DNA of 64,000 bases from positions 84,408-148,407 of the forward strand of contig JAOTYK010000006.1 of NCBI GenBank assembly GCA_029861955.1, given 5' to 3'. Below, piece by piece: positions 24,227 to 33,606 of this stretch (position 1 is its first letter; each line of letters begins with the position of its first letter). The notes below the pieces were generated by a model that saw only the letters and a list, made by a program, of their open reading frames with translations, was not told the origin of the DNA and made no database searches. The stretch comes from Acidobacteriota bacterium (lineage in GTDB: Bacteria > Acidobacteriota > Polarisedimenticolia > Polarisedimenticolales > Polarisedimenticolaceae). The position numbers and the translations under genes are program-made.

Positions 24227-26839
24227 ATGGCAGACAGGAAACGGGATTGGGGCGTTTGGCTCCTGGCGCTCTACCTCGTAACGCTCGGAATCTCTCACGG
24301 CGTTCGTCGGATACACCGTGCTCCGTTCGAGCCTCGCGCGGAATCCCGACAGATCGACGTTCAGACGGTCGCCGGCGATGAGCGATCGGCCGGGGAGACC
24401 CGGTTGGTCTACACCGATCGAGGGCCGAGGGATGACCCCTCGGCACCGGTCATCGTCATGCTCCACGGTAGCCCGGGTTCAAAGGAGGTCTTCGACGGCG
24501 TCACACCGTTGCTGACCGAGACGCATCGTATCCTGGCCGTCGATCTTCCGGGGTTCGGAGAGTCCGCCGCATGGGTGCCCGACTATTCCATCGCCGCCCA
24601 CGCCGAATACGTCGGGCAACTCCTCGACCGGTTGGATATCCCCCGAGCCCATCTGGTCGGGTTCAGCATGGGGGGTGGAGTCGCTCTCGAATTCTACGAC
24701 GAACGTCCCAGGCAAGTAGAGTCTCTTGTCCTGATCTCCGCGATCGGTGTGCAGGAGCTGGAGTTGTTTGGGCGCTACGACCTTAATCACGCGGTTCACG
24801 GTGCCCAGCTGTCGGCGATCTGGATGGCCCAGGAAGGCCTGCCCCACATGGGTCTCCTCGACGGCGTCTTTCTTGGCAGACCCTACGCTCGAAATTTCTA
24901 CGATACCGATCAGCGTCCGCTTCGCGAAATCCTCGAACGCTTCGAGCCCCCGCTTCTGGTGCTGCACGGCCGGAACGACTTCCTGGTCCTGCCGGAAGCT
25001 GCGGAAGAGCACCACCGGATCGTTCCGCAGAGCGAGTTGGTGATGACCGACTCGGATCACTTCATGGTTTTCAGAGAGCCTGCGGAGACTGCCGGGGAGC
25101 TCCGGCGGTGGTTCGATCGAGTCGCCATCGGAGAAGCACCCCACCGTGCCGACGCTACGGCTTCCCGTCTCGCCGCCGCAGCCAGACCGTGGGATCCCGC
25201 ATCGGCTCCACCCTTCATCGGTGCCGCTCTGCTGATCGCGCTCTCGTTGATCGTGCTTGCGACGTTTGTTCAGGAAGATCTTGCATGTATCGCGACGGGA
25301 CTGATGATCGCGCAGGGTCGGGTCGGTTGGCTGGCCGGTGGCCTCGCGTGTTTCCTGGGCATCTTTCTGGGCGATCTACTGCTCTTCTTCGCGGGGCGCT
25401 GGTTGGGTCGCGCGGCTGTTCGGCGGGCACCCCTGCGGTGGTTCATTCGCGACGAGCAGATCGACATCTCGTCCAGGTGGTTCGAGTTGAAGGGCCCGAT
25501 GGTGATCTTCGTGAGCCGGTTCATCCCAGGGACTCGGCTTCCGACCTATTTCACCGCCGGCGTCCTGAAGACACGCTTCCTCTGGTTCGCGACCTACTTC
25601 TTCATGGCGGTCGCCATCTGGACACCCCTGCTGGTCTTCTGCGCCGTGCTGCTCGGTGAGCGGGCGATGTTCTGGTTCGAAGGGCTTCGGCGCTGGCTCC
25701 TCCCGGGTACCGCTTTGCTGGGGCTCTGGATGTTCATCGTCGTTCGGGTCGTTGTCCCACTCTTCAGCTGGCGGGGACGCCGGATGTGGCGGGGGAGATG
25801 GTTGCGTTGGACGCATTGGGAGTTCTGGCCACCGTGGCTGTTCTACCCGCCCGTGATCCTGTATCTCGTTTACCTCGGCGTGCGTTACCGCGGTCCGTTG
25901 CTCTTCACATCGACCAACCCGGCGATGCCGGCATCGGGGTTCGTGGCCGAGTCAAAATGGCAAATCCTGCAAGGGCTTTCCGACGCCGGCGCGTCCATCG
26001 CGAAGACCGGCTGGATTCCCGCCGGTGGCGAGGCCCACGAGCGATCGGCCATCGTCGCCACGTTCATGCAAGCGAACTCGCTGGACTATCCCGTCATCCT
26101 CAAACCGGACGCGGGGCAACGGGGATCGGGTGTCGCCGTGATCCGATCGGACGACGAAGTCCAGTCGTACTTCGAGACGATGACCTCCGCGGCGCTGGTG
26201 CAGGAGTTCATCGAAGGCCACGAATTCGGTGTCTTCTACTATCGCCGCCCGGGAGACGAGACCGGACAGATCTTCTCGATCACCGACAAGACGATCCCGG
26301 AAGTCATCGGCGATGGTGTCCATACCGTCGAGCAGTTGATCCTCCGGGATTCGCGGGCCGTTGCCCTCGCCGATCGTTATCTTGCCGCGCAGGCGAAACG
26401 CCTGTCGCAGGTTCTCCACGATGGCGAACGGTTGCCGTTGGTCCAACTGGGGACCCATTGCCGCGGCGCAATCTTCCGTGACGGCCGCTCGTTGGGAGGG
26501 GAAGAACTCACGAGAGAGATCGATCGCATCAGCAAGACCTACGACGGGTTCTACTTCGGACGCTACGATGTGATCGTCCCCGACGCCGCCGCGCTCTCCT
26601 CCGGTACCGGCATCCGCGTGATCGAGCTGAACGGTGTGACGTCCGAGGCAACCCACATCTACGACCCTCGTATATCGGTCTTCGAGGCGTGGCGGACGCT
26701 GTTCGAGCAGTGGCGCCTCGCGTTTGAGATCGGGGCCGCGAATCGGGAAGCGGGGGTCAAGCCTGCATCGATCGGTCAGCTGATCCGCCTGGCGCTCGAC
26801 TACCGCGCTCACTCCCGGAGCCATTCGGGGGTCAACTGA
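24227..26839 (+). CDS. Three-part fusion: alpha/beta hydrolase, DedA/VTT membrane domain, ATP-grasp
   Basis: An 870-residue protein. Residues 10-28 form a signal anchor. Residues about 60-300 are an alpha/beta hydrolase with HG oxyanion segment MLHGSPGSKE, nucleophile Ser147 in VGFSMGGG, acid in HGRNDFLVLP and His in DSDHFMVF. Residues about 325-510 are a VTT/DedA domain (CIATGLMIAQGR, GIFLGDLLLFFAGRWLG, FVSRFIPGTRLPTYFTAG) with several membrane segments. Residues about 590-830 are an ATP-grasp domain (YPVILKPDAGQRGSGVAV, LVQEFIEGHEFGV, metal site IELNG). No stop or frame break separates the parts. A TTG at 24221 is in frame two codons upstream. The order suggests a membrane enzyme that hydrolyses and ligates a lipid-linked or cell-wall substrate, which is speculation. 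Confidence 0.85.
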   Translation: MADRKRDWGVWLLALYLVTLGISHGVRRIHRAPFEPRAESRQIDVQTVAGDERSAGETRLVYTDRGPRDDPSAPVIVMLHGSPGSKEVFDGVTPLLTETHRILAVDLPGFGESAAWVPDYSIAAHAEYVGQLLDRLDIPRAHLVGFSMGGGVALEFYDERPRQVESLVLISAIGVQELELFGRYDLNHAVHGAQLSAIWMAQEGLPHMGLLDGVFLGRPYARNFYDTDQRPLREILERFEPPLLVLHGRNDFLVLPEAAEEHHRIVPQSELVMTDSDHFMVFREPAETAGELRRWFDRVAIGEAPHRADATASRLAAAARPWDPASAPPFIGAALLIALSLIVLATFVQEDLACIATGLMIAQGRVGWLAGGLACFLGIFLGDLLLFFAGRWLGRAAVRRAPLRWFIRDEQIDISSRWFELKGPMVIFVSRFIPGTRLPTYFTAGVLKTRFLWFATYFFMAVAIWTPLLVFCAVLLGERAMFWFEGLRRWLLPGTALLGLWMFIVVRVVVPLFSWRGRRMWRGRWLRWTHWEFWPPWLFYPPVILYLVYLGVRYRGPLLFTSTNPAMPASGFVAESKWQILQGLSDAGASIAKTGWIPAGGEAHERSAIVATFMQANSLDYPVILKPDAGQRGSGVAVIRSDDEVQSYFETMTSAALVQEFIEGHEFGVFYYRRPGDETGQIFSITDKTIPEVIGDGVHTVEQLILRDSRAVALADRYLAAQAKRLSQVLHDGERLPLVQLGTHCRGAIFRDGRSLGGEELTREIDRISKTYDGFYFGRYDVIVPDAAALSSGTGIRVIELNGVTSEATHIYDPRISVFEAWRTLFEQWRLAFEIGAANREAGVKPASIGQLIRLALDYRAHSRSHSGVN

Positions 26840-26899
26840 CCGACGCTGACTTGATGAGTTCGGGTTGCACAATCGATTGAGCGAGGGCAAAGTATCCAG

Positions 26900-28222
26900 A
26901 TGAGACGGCACGGTGTGACCAGTTCGTTATTCCTACTCTTCCTCTCGGCAGCGATCACGGTCGGCGTGCAGGGGGCGGAACCGCCACGGCGTGGCAAACT
27001 TACGCTGAAGGATCCCGGCAGCCTCCGAAATTCCGGGCCGGGTTCCAAACAGATCCCGCCGCCGGACAATCTGCTCGATCCGCCTGCCGATGCGAAGCAA
27101 TCGTCGGAGCGCGTGAGGTACGTCCACGCCGTGCATGGAGACGGAGACCGATCCATCGGCCCCAACGATCGTATCTGGCTGAAGTACAGCGCCTGGACAC
27201 CTGACGGAACGACGTTGGGGACGACCGACGGGCGCGCCCATGGGCGTCGTCTCGACGTTCACAGTCTCATGAGCGGACTCTCGGCTCTCGTCCAGCGTTG
27301 TCGCGTCGGCGACAAGGTTCAGGCCTGGCTGCCGGCATCGGCGACGGCGATGCGCAACACCATGGCACTCGACGTGCCGGTGATGATTGAGTTCGAGATC
27401 GAGCACGCCCGTTTCGCCCCTCCGTCCCCGGAACCGCTTCGTATGCCGCGCCGCAAGAGCAAGCACGGCGTTCAGCAGTCCGAGACCGGGCTGTCATGGC
27501 TGGTTGTCGAGCGCCCCGACGACGGCGTGTCGCCTCAGGGCGACGACATGGTCCTGGCCGATTTCGCCGTTTGGAATCGAGATGGGGTTTTACTCGATAG
27601 CACCGTGCTGGACGGTAAGGCGGCTAATTTCGAGATCGACGCCACAGTTCCCGTGTTCGCAGAGAGCTTCGCCACCATGGTTCCCGGCGAGCGGCGAACT
27701 CTCTGGGCACCCAAGGAACTGGCGGGTGAGTTTCAGAGTATCGGAATCCACAGTCAGGGGGACCTGATCATCGATGTCATCATGATTCAGGTCATGTCCC
27801 GTCCGGATGTTCCCGTCGACGTTTTCATGGCTCCGACTCAGTCCGCGGAGTCACCGCTCGGTGTTCCGTATCGGATCCTGGCCGACGGACACGGGACCCG
27901 TCATCCACGAAAGGGTGATCGAGTTGAGATCATCTATGCGGGATGGACAAGTGACGGGACCATGTTCGACTCGTCGTACAGCCACGGCCGGGCCGGTGTC
28001 TTCAAATTGGGGCAGCAGACGCCCATTGGCTGGAACGACGTCGTCTTTCGGATGGTTGAGGGTGAGAAGCGACGGATGTGGATCCCCGAGGCACTGGCGT
28101 ACGCGGGAGCTGAGGGTCGGCCCGAGGGAAACCTGGTCTTCGACGTAGAGTTGATACGGATCCTCGAAGACGACGATCCCGGTGTCGAGGTCGAAGATGG
28201 CCCCGAGTCTCGTCGACGCTAG
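26900..28222 (+). CDS. Secreted protein with three FKBP-type peptidyl-prolyl isomerase-like domains
   Basis: A 440-residue protein with a signal peptide (SLFLLFLSAAITVGVQGAE). Three FKBP-like units follow. The first is about residues 75-175 (IWLKYSAWTPDGTTLGTTDG), the second about 200-300 (VLADFAVWNRDGVLLDSTVL), and the third about 320-420 (VEIIYAGWTSDGTMFDSSYS, RRMWIPEALAYAG). The third keeps the usual FDSS and W-IP features. The first lacks the FDSS motif and the second has LDST, so only the last domain may be catalytic. It probably folds proteins in the periplasm. The stop overlaps the convergent sixA gene by 4 bases. Confidence 0.8.
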   Translation: MRRHGVTSSLFLLFLSAAITVGVQGAEPPRRGKLTLKDPGSLRNSGPGSKQIPPPDNLLDPPADAKQSSERVRYVHAVHGDGDRSIGPNDRIWLKYSAWTPDGTTLGTTDGRAHGRRLDVHSLMSGLSALVQRCRVGDKVQAWLPASATAMRNTMALDVPVMIEFEIEHARFAPPSPEPLRMPRRKSKHGVQQSETGLSWLVVERPDDGVSPQGDDMVLADFAVWNRDGVLLDSTVLDGKAANFEIDATVPVFAESFATMVPGERRTLWAPKELAGEFQSIGIHSQGDLIIDVIMIQVMSRPDVPVDVFMAPTQSAESPLGVPYRILADGHGTRHPRKGDRVEIIYAGWTSDGTMFDSSYSHGRAGVFKLGQQTPIGWNDVVFRMVEGEKRRMWIPEALAYAGAEGRPEGNLVFDVELIRILEDDDPGVEVEDGPESRRR

Positions 28223-28707
28223 CTGCGTTCGGGGCGAAGGACCTTTGCTTCGACCGTCACGTCGGGGTGGAACACTGACGTCCAGTCCGATATTTCGAGG
28301 CCCGCGATGACCGTGGTTGCGGTCTCGTAGGCAACACGACGACCACCGATCATCGAGGCCAGCATCCCCATCGATGGGTGATGTCCGACACAGATGACCG
28401 TGGCGACGTCGGTCGGCAGGGTCTGTAGGCGATCCGTCCAGGTTGACGGGCCACCGACGTAGAAACAGCGATCACATTCGACGACGGCAGGACGCCCGGC
28501 GACCGAGAATACGTCGTCGGCGGTTTCCGAGGTCCGAGTGGCGCCAGAGACCAGCCCAAGATCGAACGAGACGCCGAGGTGGGCCAACTGCCGTCCGATA
28601 TCTCTGGCCTGACGATGTCCCCGTGAACTCAGTGGGCGCCACTCGTCGTCGCCACCCGGGCCGTTCGCCTCGGCATCCCCATGTCGCATCAAGATTACGG
28701 TTTTCAT
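28219..28707 (-). CDS. sixA: Histidine phosphatase family protein (SixA-like)
   Basis: A 162-residue cytoplasmic protein with the catalytic RHG motif at the start (TVILMRHGDAEANG), followed by LSSRGHRQARDIG and, in the second half, CVGHHPSM with the second catalytic His. SixA proteins remove phosphate from histidine phosphotransfer domains; a general small phosphatase is the alternative. ATG 28707 has GGAGACGTG directly upstream. The 31-codon upstream extension in the same frame does not fit the family. Confidence 0.85.
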   Translation of the reverse strand: MKTVILMRHGDAEANGPGGDDEWRPLSSRGHRQARDIGRQLAHLGVSFDLGLVSGATRTSETADDVFSVAGRPAVVECDRCFYVGGPSTWTDRLQTLPTDVATVICVGHHPSMGMLASMIGGRRVAYETATTVIAGLEISDWTSVFHPDVTVEAKVLRPERS

Positions 28708-28777
28708 CACGTCTCCGTTTCGATCCATTGTAAGTTGGAAGCGATCCAGATTCACTGACCGTTCCGTGGAGAGTCCG

Positions 28778-29515
28778 ATGCGTTGGGTGGTGGGAGACAT
28801 TCAGGGTTGTGCTCGCGAACTCGAGCAGCTCCTGAAGGAGATTCGATTCGACCCGGCCAGAGACGAGCTGTGGGCGGCAGGAGATATTGTCAACCGTGGA
28901 CCCGATTCGCTCCAGGCGTTGCGCCTGTGGAATGACCTGGGTGGACGCGGAGTGCTTGGCAATCACGATGTGTATGCGTTGCGCGCCCACGCCGGTTCGA
29001 TTCCGAGAAAACCTGACACCCTCGAGGACGTGTTCGGTTCGCCCGATTGCGACGCTCTTCTGGCGGGCTTGAGACGTTTGCCGTTGCTCGTCCACCTTCC
29101 CGCCGAGAATCTCCATAATTCCGTCTGGCTCGTCCACGGGGGGATCGCGCCGATGTGGTTCGATCTAGAGGCTGTGGCTCGGCGTATCAACGGAGAAGAG
29201 TCGCCGGATCAGGCACATGACGACGCGTGGTTGTCGTCCAACGACACGGCGCTCGCGACGCGTCTCCGATGCTGCGACGCGGCAGGAAACCAGGTCCGCT
29301 TCACCGGATTCCCCGAAGACTGCCCCGAGGGCTTCCGCCCCTGGGATCAGTTCTATCGCGGCTCCACACTCGTCGTTCACGGGCACTGGGCTCGCCGAGG
29401 TTTTTACCGCACGGCTCGCACCCTCGGACTCGACGACGGCTGCGTCTACGGCGGAACGCTGACGGCCTGGTGTCAGGACGAGGATCGCATCGTTCAGGTG
29501 GCCGCCGCCACGTAA
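28778..29515 (+). CDS. apaH: Symmetrical bis(5'-nucleosyl)-tetraphosphatase
   Basis: A 245-residue calcineurin-type phosphoesterase that cleaves diadenosine tetraphosphate to two ADP. The metal motifs are GDIQGC (residues 6-11), GDIVNRGPDS, GNHD and the C-terminal VVHGHWAR. The ATG at 28778 follows GGAGAGTCCG; a GTG at 28766 would add four residues. It is divergent from sixA. Confidence 0.92.
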   Translation: MRWVVGDIQGCARELEQLLKEIRFDPARDELWAAGDIVNRGPDSLQALRLWNDLGGRGVLGNHDVYALRAHAGSIPRKPDTLEDVFGSPDCDALLAGLRRLPLLVHLPAENLHNSVWLVHGGIAPMWFDLEAVARRINGEESPDQAHDDAWLSSNDTALATRLRCCDAAGNQVRFTGFPEDCPEGFRPWDQFYRGSTLVVHGHWARRGFYRTARTLGLDDGCVYGGTLTAWCQDEDRIVQVAAAT

Positions 29516-29599
29516 AGTCGGGAACGACCGCAAACTGGCCTCGCCCTCAAGCGCAACCTATGTTTGGCCCGGTCCGACTAGTGACCCGGAGGCCTGACC

Positions 29600-31150
29600 A
29601 TGAAAGCGTTTGTCGTGTTCTGCGCTGCGACCCTCGTCGCCGCAGGAACCCCTGCCACAGCGACCCGATTCGAACGTGAGACGTTCAAAGTTCGAACCGT
29701 ACAGATGCCCTTGCTCGATGTGGATCGCATCGACTACGGGACGCTAACCGTCGAGGTTGCTCACGACGTGCCGGAGATAGGTGAACCTCAGCTCCGCACG
29801 ACCAAGACCTGGTGTAGGCCCAATGGCAGCAAGAGTCTCAAGGACGCCGTCGAGGTTCCGACGCACTACTACGAGATCCCGCACCACACTGACGGCGCCG
29901 TCATCGTGGTTCGATCCGGAGACGGGTCGGTCGTTCATTCCGAACGACTGGACCCTCACGATGGGCACGTGCGTTTCGGCTACGACCAATGCCGTTACTG
30001 GCTTCAGTCACAGCTTGATGAAGACTGGGCCGTCGGCATGAAACGCATTCCCGGCGAGATCGATAACGACGTTCGAGACCTGTACAGAACGATCTCTGAA
30101 CGGACGGTCGACGAGGCTCTGTTCGCGGTCGTTCGCGAAGACAAAATTCCCCTTTTCTCCTTCCGCGACAAACGTCACGACTATCAGCAGGAGAATACGG
30201 CCGCCGGGGGAGCGGCAACGATCTATCGAGGGCTGAACGATGGTGCGTTGGTCCTGGGACCAACAGGTCGTGAGCGCCTCGAAGCATCGATTGCACGATG
30301 GACAGAGGCACTCGATCAGGCTGACATGCAAGACAAACAGGCGCGCATCAGTCGCAAGGTCGCCGCCCGGCTTCACGCGAACATCGGCGTTGCGCAGATG
30401 ATGATGGGGGAGACCATCGAGGCCAAGCGGAGTTTCGAAACCTCGTCACGGATGTGGGGCGCGACTGTCAGCCGCTCGAATGGAACGGGGAACGCCGATC
30501 TACTGGCGCGCATCGCCGAGCGCAGGCAGCGCGAAGCGCGGCAGTCCTCCGAAGTCTTTGATGCCGAGCAGACCGAGCACCGACTGGACCTGGCGGATCG
30601 ATACCGGGGCAAAATTCCGCTCACCGTCTTCGGTGGAGAGCGGTACGAAACGCTCTCTGCTGTTCATCTCGAGCAGGCGACAGTACGTCTGGTTCAGGAT
30701 ATCGCGACCGAGAAGGCAACCGATGAGGGTGTCGTGAACCGGTACGAGAACCAGGTCATGCATACCTCGACACAGGGATTCGTTCTGTTCCTGATGCCCT
30801 ACGGCAACAAGCTCGACACGTTTCCGGATGAGATCCTCGAGCTGACTCATCTCAACCGATTGAGAGCCCCCGGACACGGTATCGAAAAGCTCCCCGACGA
30901 TATTGGCCAACTATCGGCCCTTGAGGTCCTGGATCTGAGCGGCAATCGAATCATCGGCGTGCCGGGGAACATCGGGCAGATGACGCAGCTGCGGAAACTG
31001 GATCTGGCAAACAACCGGATCGAGCGTCTGCCGGACGAGATCTCCAGGCTGCAGTCGTTGAAGAGCCTGTCGCTGAAGGGGAATCCGATCTCCGATCAGG
31101 AGCTGTCTCGGATCAGGCGTCTCTTGCCGAACTGCAAGATCAAGATGTAG
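29600..31150 (+). CDS. Secreted protein with C-terminal leucine-rich repeats
   Basis: A 516-residue protein with a signal peptide (MKAFVVFCAATLVAAG-TPATA). Residues about 25-370 show no domain I recognise; a helical part near residues 210-330 may be TPR-like. Residues about 410-510 are four or five leucine-rich repeats of the type ALEVLDLSGNRIIGVPGNIG, LRKLDLANNRIERLPDEI, LKSLSLKGNPISD. This is the short bacterial ras-type class that binds proteins. GGAGGCC precedes the ATG. Confidence 0.75.
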   Translation: MKAFVVFCAATLVAAGTPATATRFERETFKVRTVQMPLLDVDRIDYGTLTVEVAHDVPEIGEPQLRTTKTWCRPNGSKSLKDAVEVPTHYYEIPHHTDGAVIVVRSGDGSVVHSERLDPHDGHVRFGYDQCRYWLQSQLDEDWAVGMKRIPGEIDNDVRDLYRTISERTVDEALFAVVREDKIPLFSFRDKRHDYQQENTAAGGAATIYRGLNDGALVLGPTGRERLEASIARWTEALDQADMQDKQARISRKVAARLHANIGVAQMMMGETIEAKRSFETSSRMWGATVSRSNGTGNADLLARIAERRQREARQSSEVFDAEQTEHRLDLADRYRGKIPLTVFGGERYETLSAVHLEQATVRLVQDIATEKATDEGVVNRYENQVMHTSTQGFVLFLMPYGNKLDTFPDEILELTHLNRLRAPGHGIEKLPDDIGQLSALEVLDLSGNRIIGVPGNIGQMTQLRKLDLANNRIERLPDEISRLQSLKSLSLKGNPISDQELSRIRRLLPNCKIKM

Positions 31151-31158
31151 GTGGTCCC

Positions 31159-33492
31159 CTACGGGCGGAACAGGTACGACACCTTGAAGAACACGGCGCG
31201 TGAGTCATTCACGTAGTCTCGCTCTGTCCGAACGAGCGGATTGCCATTGACGTCTTCGATGATCGCGGGGTCGAGGTAGTTCGAGTTGTACCCGACATAA
31301 AACGCGGTCCACGGATTGATCAGGTAGGTCATCAGCAGATCGCCGTTGAAACGTCGTCTCGTCTCGAGCGAGGTCAGGGTGGCGTCGGCCTTCGTCTCGT
31401 CGAGCTGCAGGATGAGTCGCAGCGATAGCTCTCGGGTGAACTGGACGTTCAGACGACTCCGATAAATGTTGTTGCGGAAGATGCTCCGGTTCGTGAGGCG
31501 TTCGTCCAACTGGTTGAAGAGCCAGACGTTGGCGAGGGAGAGGCGGCGTCCTGGTCGCAGCGTAAATTCCACTCTTCCGCGAAGTTCGTGGGCTGCAAAC
31601 GGCGCCGAGCCCACCGGTGGGACGAAGTTGATCCGTTCTCCGTCGGATACGTTCAGTTTGATGTACAGGAGCCGGCTGAATCGACTCTCGAACTCCGTCG
31701 TGATCTGCGAGACGCGAAAGTCCTGCGACGCGGTCAGATTGGGGTAGTCGACCGGCCGCAACGTGTCATAGCCATTGAACCAACTCAGTTCCAGCTGGGT
31801 CTGACGCCGAAACTCGAACTTTAGTTGCGGAACGAATCGCCACTCGATTCGCTCGCCCTGGGCATCCTCGATCTGAAGGATGATTCCACCGGGACCCCAC
31901 GCAATCAATCGCGGTCCCTCCGGCCGGAACCGGTAGTCGACGCTCGTGTGGAGGTTCCGCACATCCACCCGGGGCGTGAAACCGAGTTCCGTGATGAAAT
32001 CCGGCCCGACCTCCCGATAGTGAATATGCTGTTTCCACTTTCGTCCCTGCCGGTCGAACGCGAAGCTGTAGGCCTGGTCCTGCCGCAGGTTGCCGTCGAG
32101 ATCCTCGTCGCGTGAGTAGACCGCCTGTAGGCTTGCCACCCAGTTCTCGTCCAGCTTGATTCGCCCGTCCAGGCTGAACACACGGTTGTGTGCGTCGGCC
32201 AGGCGCCGGTCGGTGTATAGAACGCCGATCGAGGACTGTTGCGACAGATCGCGACTCAAGCGCAGGGTCGTCGCCAGCGCATCCTCTCCAACCAGCGGAT
32301 CGCCGGCGACGGCCCGTTTCCCGGGTGCTTGGTCGTTGGCCACGATCACACCCATCGAGTACTTCCCGATCTTGCCGGTCAACCGAGCTCCGAGGCTGGG
32401 GTCCTCGATCTGGCGAGTGAACAACAGGTTGAGTGGAGTCGTGAAAAAGGTGGCGTTCTCGATGAAGAACGGCCGTCGCTCGGGAAACTGAACCTCGAAC
32501 CGTTGATTCGAGGTGATCTGGGGTTGATCGGATTCGATCTGGGCGAAGTCCGGGTTCATCGTCAGGTCGAGGGCCAGGCTTTCCCGTAGGACGAACTTGG
32601 CGTCCAGCCCGATGTCTCCGTCGAACGAGTCGCGGACCGGGCTGGCGAGTGTGTCCTCGTCCAGCAGACGGAAGCTTCGCGCGGTGGCATACGGGATCAG
32701 CCACATGTTGCGTCCCGGTGAGATCCCCTCGAGTCCGGAAAGCAACGCCTCCTGGTTCAGGCGGCCATCGATCCGGCTGGTCACCCGGGGCCAGAACGAT
32801 ACCTCGTTGTTGCGCGGGATATCGCGAACCAACACGATGCCCCACGTCTGCGCGTCGTCCGGGGAAAAGCGCAGGCTCTTGAACGGAATCGCCATGCGAA
32901 CGAGATAGCCGCGATCGGTCAGACGTCCCTCCGATTCCCAGATCGTGTCCCACGCGACGTCAAACATCTGACCTTCGGTCCAGATCGCGTCCCACTGGAC
33001 GCCGAACGGGTTGCACAGAAACGAGTACGCCCGACGCTGGTCCGCGTAGGTGTCCAGTTGGATCTCGACGGTTTCGTCGCCACGGATATCTTCCCGTTTG
33101 GAGTAATGGGAGCGGAGCGTGTCCGGTTGGTCGTCAAAGGCGACGAAGACGACGTGCAGCCAGTCGTCGTCGTACCCCAGGTAGACGTCGGTCTTCTGGG
33201 ATGCAGGCTGCCCATCCTCCGGTTCTCGTTGGACGAATCCTGATATTCGCGTCAGCTCATCGGCAAGATCGGCCGGTGGGCGCATGTCGACGAACTCTTC
33301 GAGTTGAGGCGCGCGGCTCACCCGTTGGATGTCGACACGAGACGGCGCCTCGTCCCCGGGAGCGGCATGGAGGAGGCCGGCGAAAAGGACGTGAAGGAAG
33401 AGTCCTGAAAACAGTCGGTAGCGTGACCTCCGCAATCTCCGTCCCCCCAACCCGATCAGATCGCAACATGATGGGAGGCGCCGGCGTCCCAT
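31159..33492 (-). CDS. DUF5916 outer-membrane protein with N-terminal carbohydrate-binding-like domain
   Basis: A 777-residue secreted protein. After an arginine-rich start and a hydrophobic signal (LFSGLFLHVLFAGLLHA), residues about 60-230 resemble a family 9 carbohydrate-binding fold (DVYLGYDDDWLHVVFVAFDD, GDETVEIQLDTYADQRRAYSF). Residues about 260-777 resemble DUF5916: MNPDFAQIESDQPQ, FEVQFPERRPFFIEN, and many alternating strands. The chain ends in FKVSYLFRP, and strand-rich C-termini of this type mark outer-membrane barrels. No TonB box is apparent. The function is unknown; polysaccharide or peptide uptake is a guess. It converges on the LRR gene and is divergent from the pyruvate dehydrogenase operon. 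Confidence 0.8.
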   Translation of the reverse strand: MGRRRLPSCCDLIGLGGRRLRRSRYRLFSGLFLHVLFAGLLHAAPGDEAPSRVDIQRVSRAPQLEEFVDMRPPADLADELTRISGFVQREPEDGQPASQKTDVYLGYDDDWLHVVFVAFDDQPDTLRSHYSKREDIRGDETVEIQLDTYADQRRAYSFLCNPFGVQWDAIWTEGQMFDVAWDTIWESEGRLTDRGYLVRMAIPFKSLRFSPDDAQTWGIVLVRDIPRNNEVSFWPRVTSRIDGRLNQEALLSGLEGISPGRNMWLIPYATARSFRLLDEDTLASPVRDSFDGDIGLDAKFVLRESLALDLTMNPDFAQIESDQPQITSNQRFEVQFPERRPFFIENATFFTTPLNLLFTRQIEDPSLGARLTGKIGKYSMGVIVANDQAPGKRAVAGDPLVGEDALATTLRLSRDLSQQSSIGVLYTDRRLADAHNRVFSLDGRIKLDENWVASLQAVYSRDEDLDGNLRQDQAYSFAFDRQGRKWKQHIHYREVGPDFITELGFTPRVDVRNLHTSVDYRFRPEGPRLIAWGPGGIILQIEDAQGERIEWRFVPQLKFEFRRQTQLELSWFNGYDTLRPVDYPNLTASQDFRVSQITTEFESRFSRLLYIKLNVSDGERINFVPPVGSAPFAAHELRGRVEFTLRPGRRLSLANVWLFNQLDERLTNRSIFRNNIYRSRLNVQFTRELSLRLILQLDETKADATLTSLETRRRFNGDLLMTYLINPWTAFYVGYNSNYLDPAIIEDVNGNPLVRTERDYVNDSRAVFFKVSYLFRP

Positions 33493-33555
33493 GCATCGCT
33501 AACCGCTCTGATTTACAACATTTTACAGGGGCTGTGGGGTCGTGGCCGGGATGTG

Positions 33556-33561
33556 TAGAAT
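33556..33561 (+). promoter_or_regulatory. Possible -10 box of the pyruvate dehydrogenase operon
   Basis: TAGAAT lies 45 bases before the E1 start, which has its own GGGAGAG ribosome site. No clear -35 box is seen at 16-18 bases. A T-rich tandem TTTACA/TTTTACA occurs further upstream at about 33509-33523 and might be regulatory. Confidence 0.25.
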
Positions 33562-33606
33562 GGCTCGCGCCCGGGTTGGCCGCAGATACGAGAAACGGGA
33601 GAGTTC

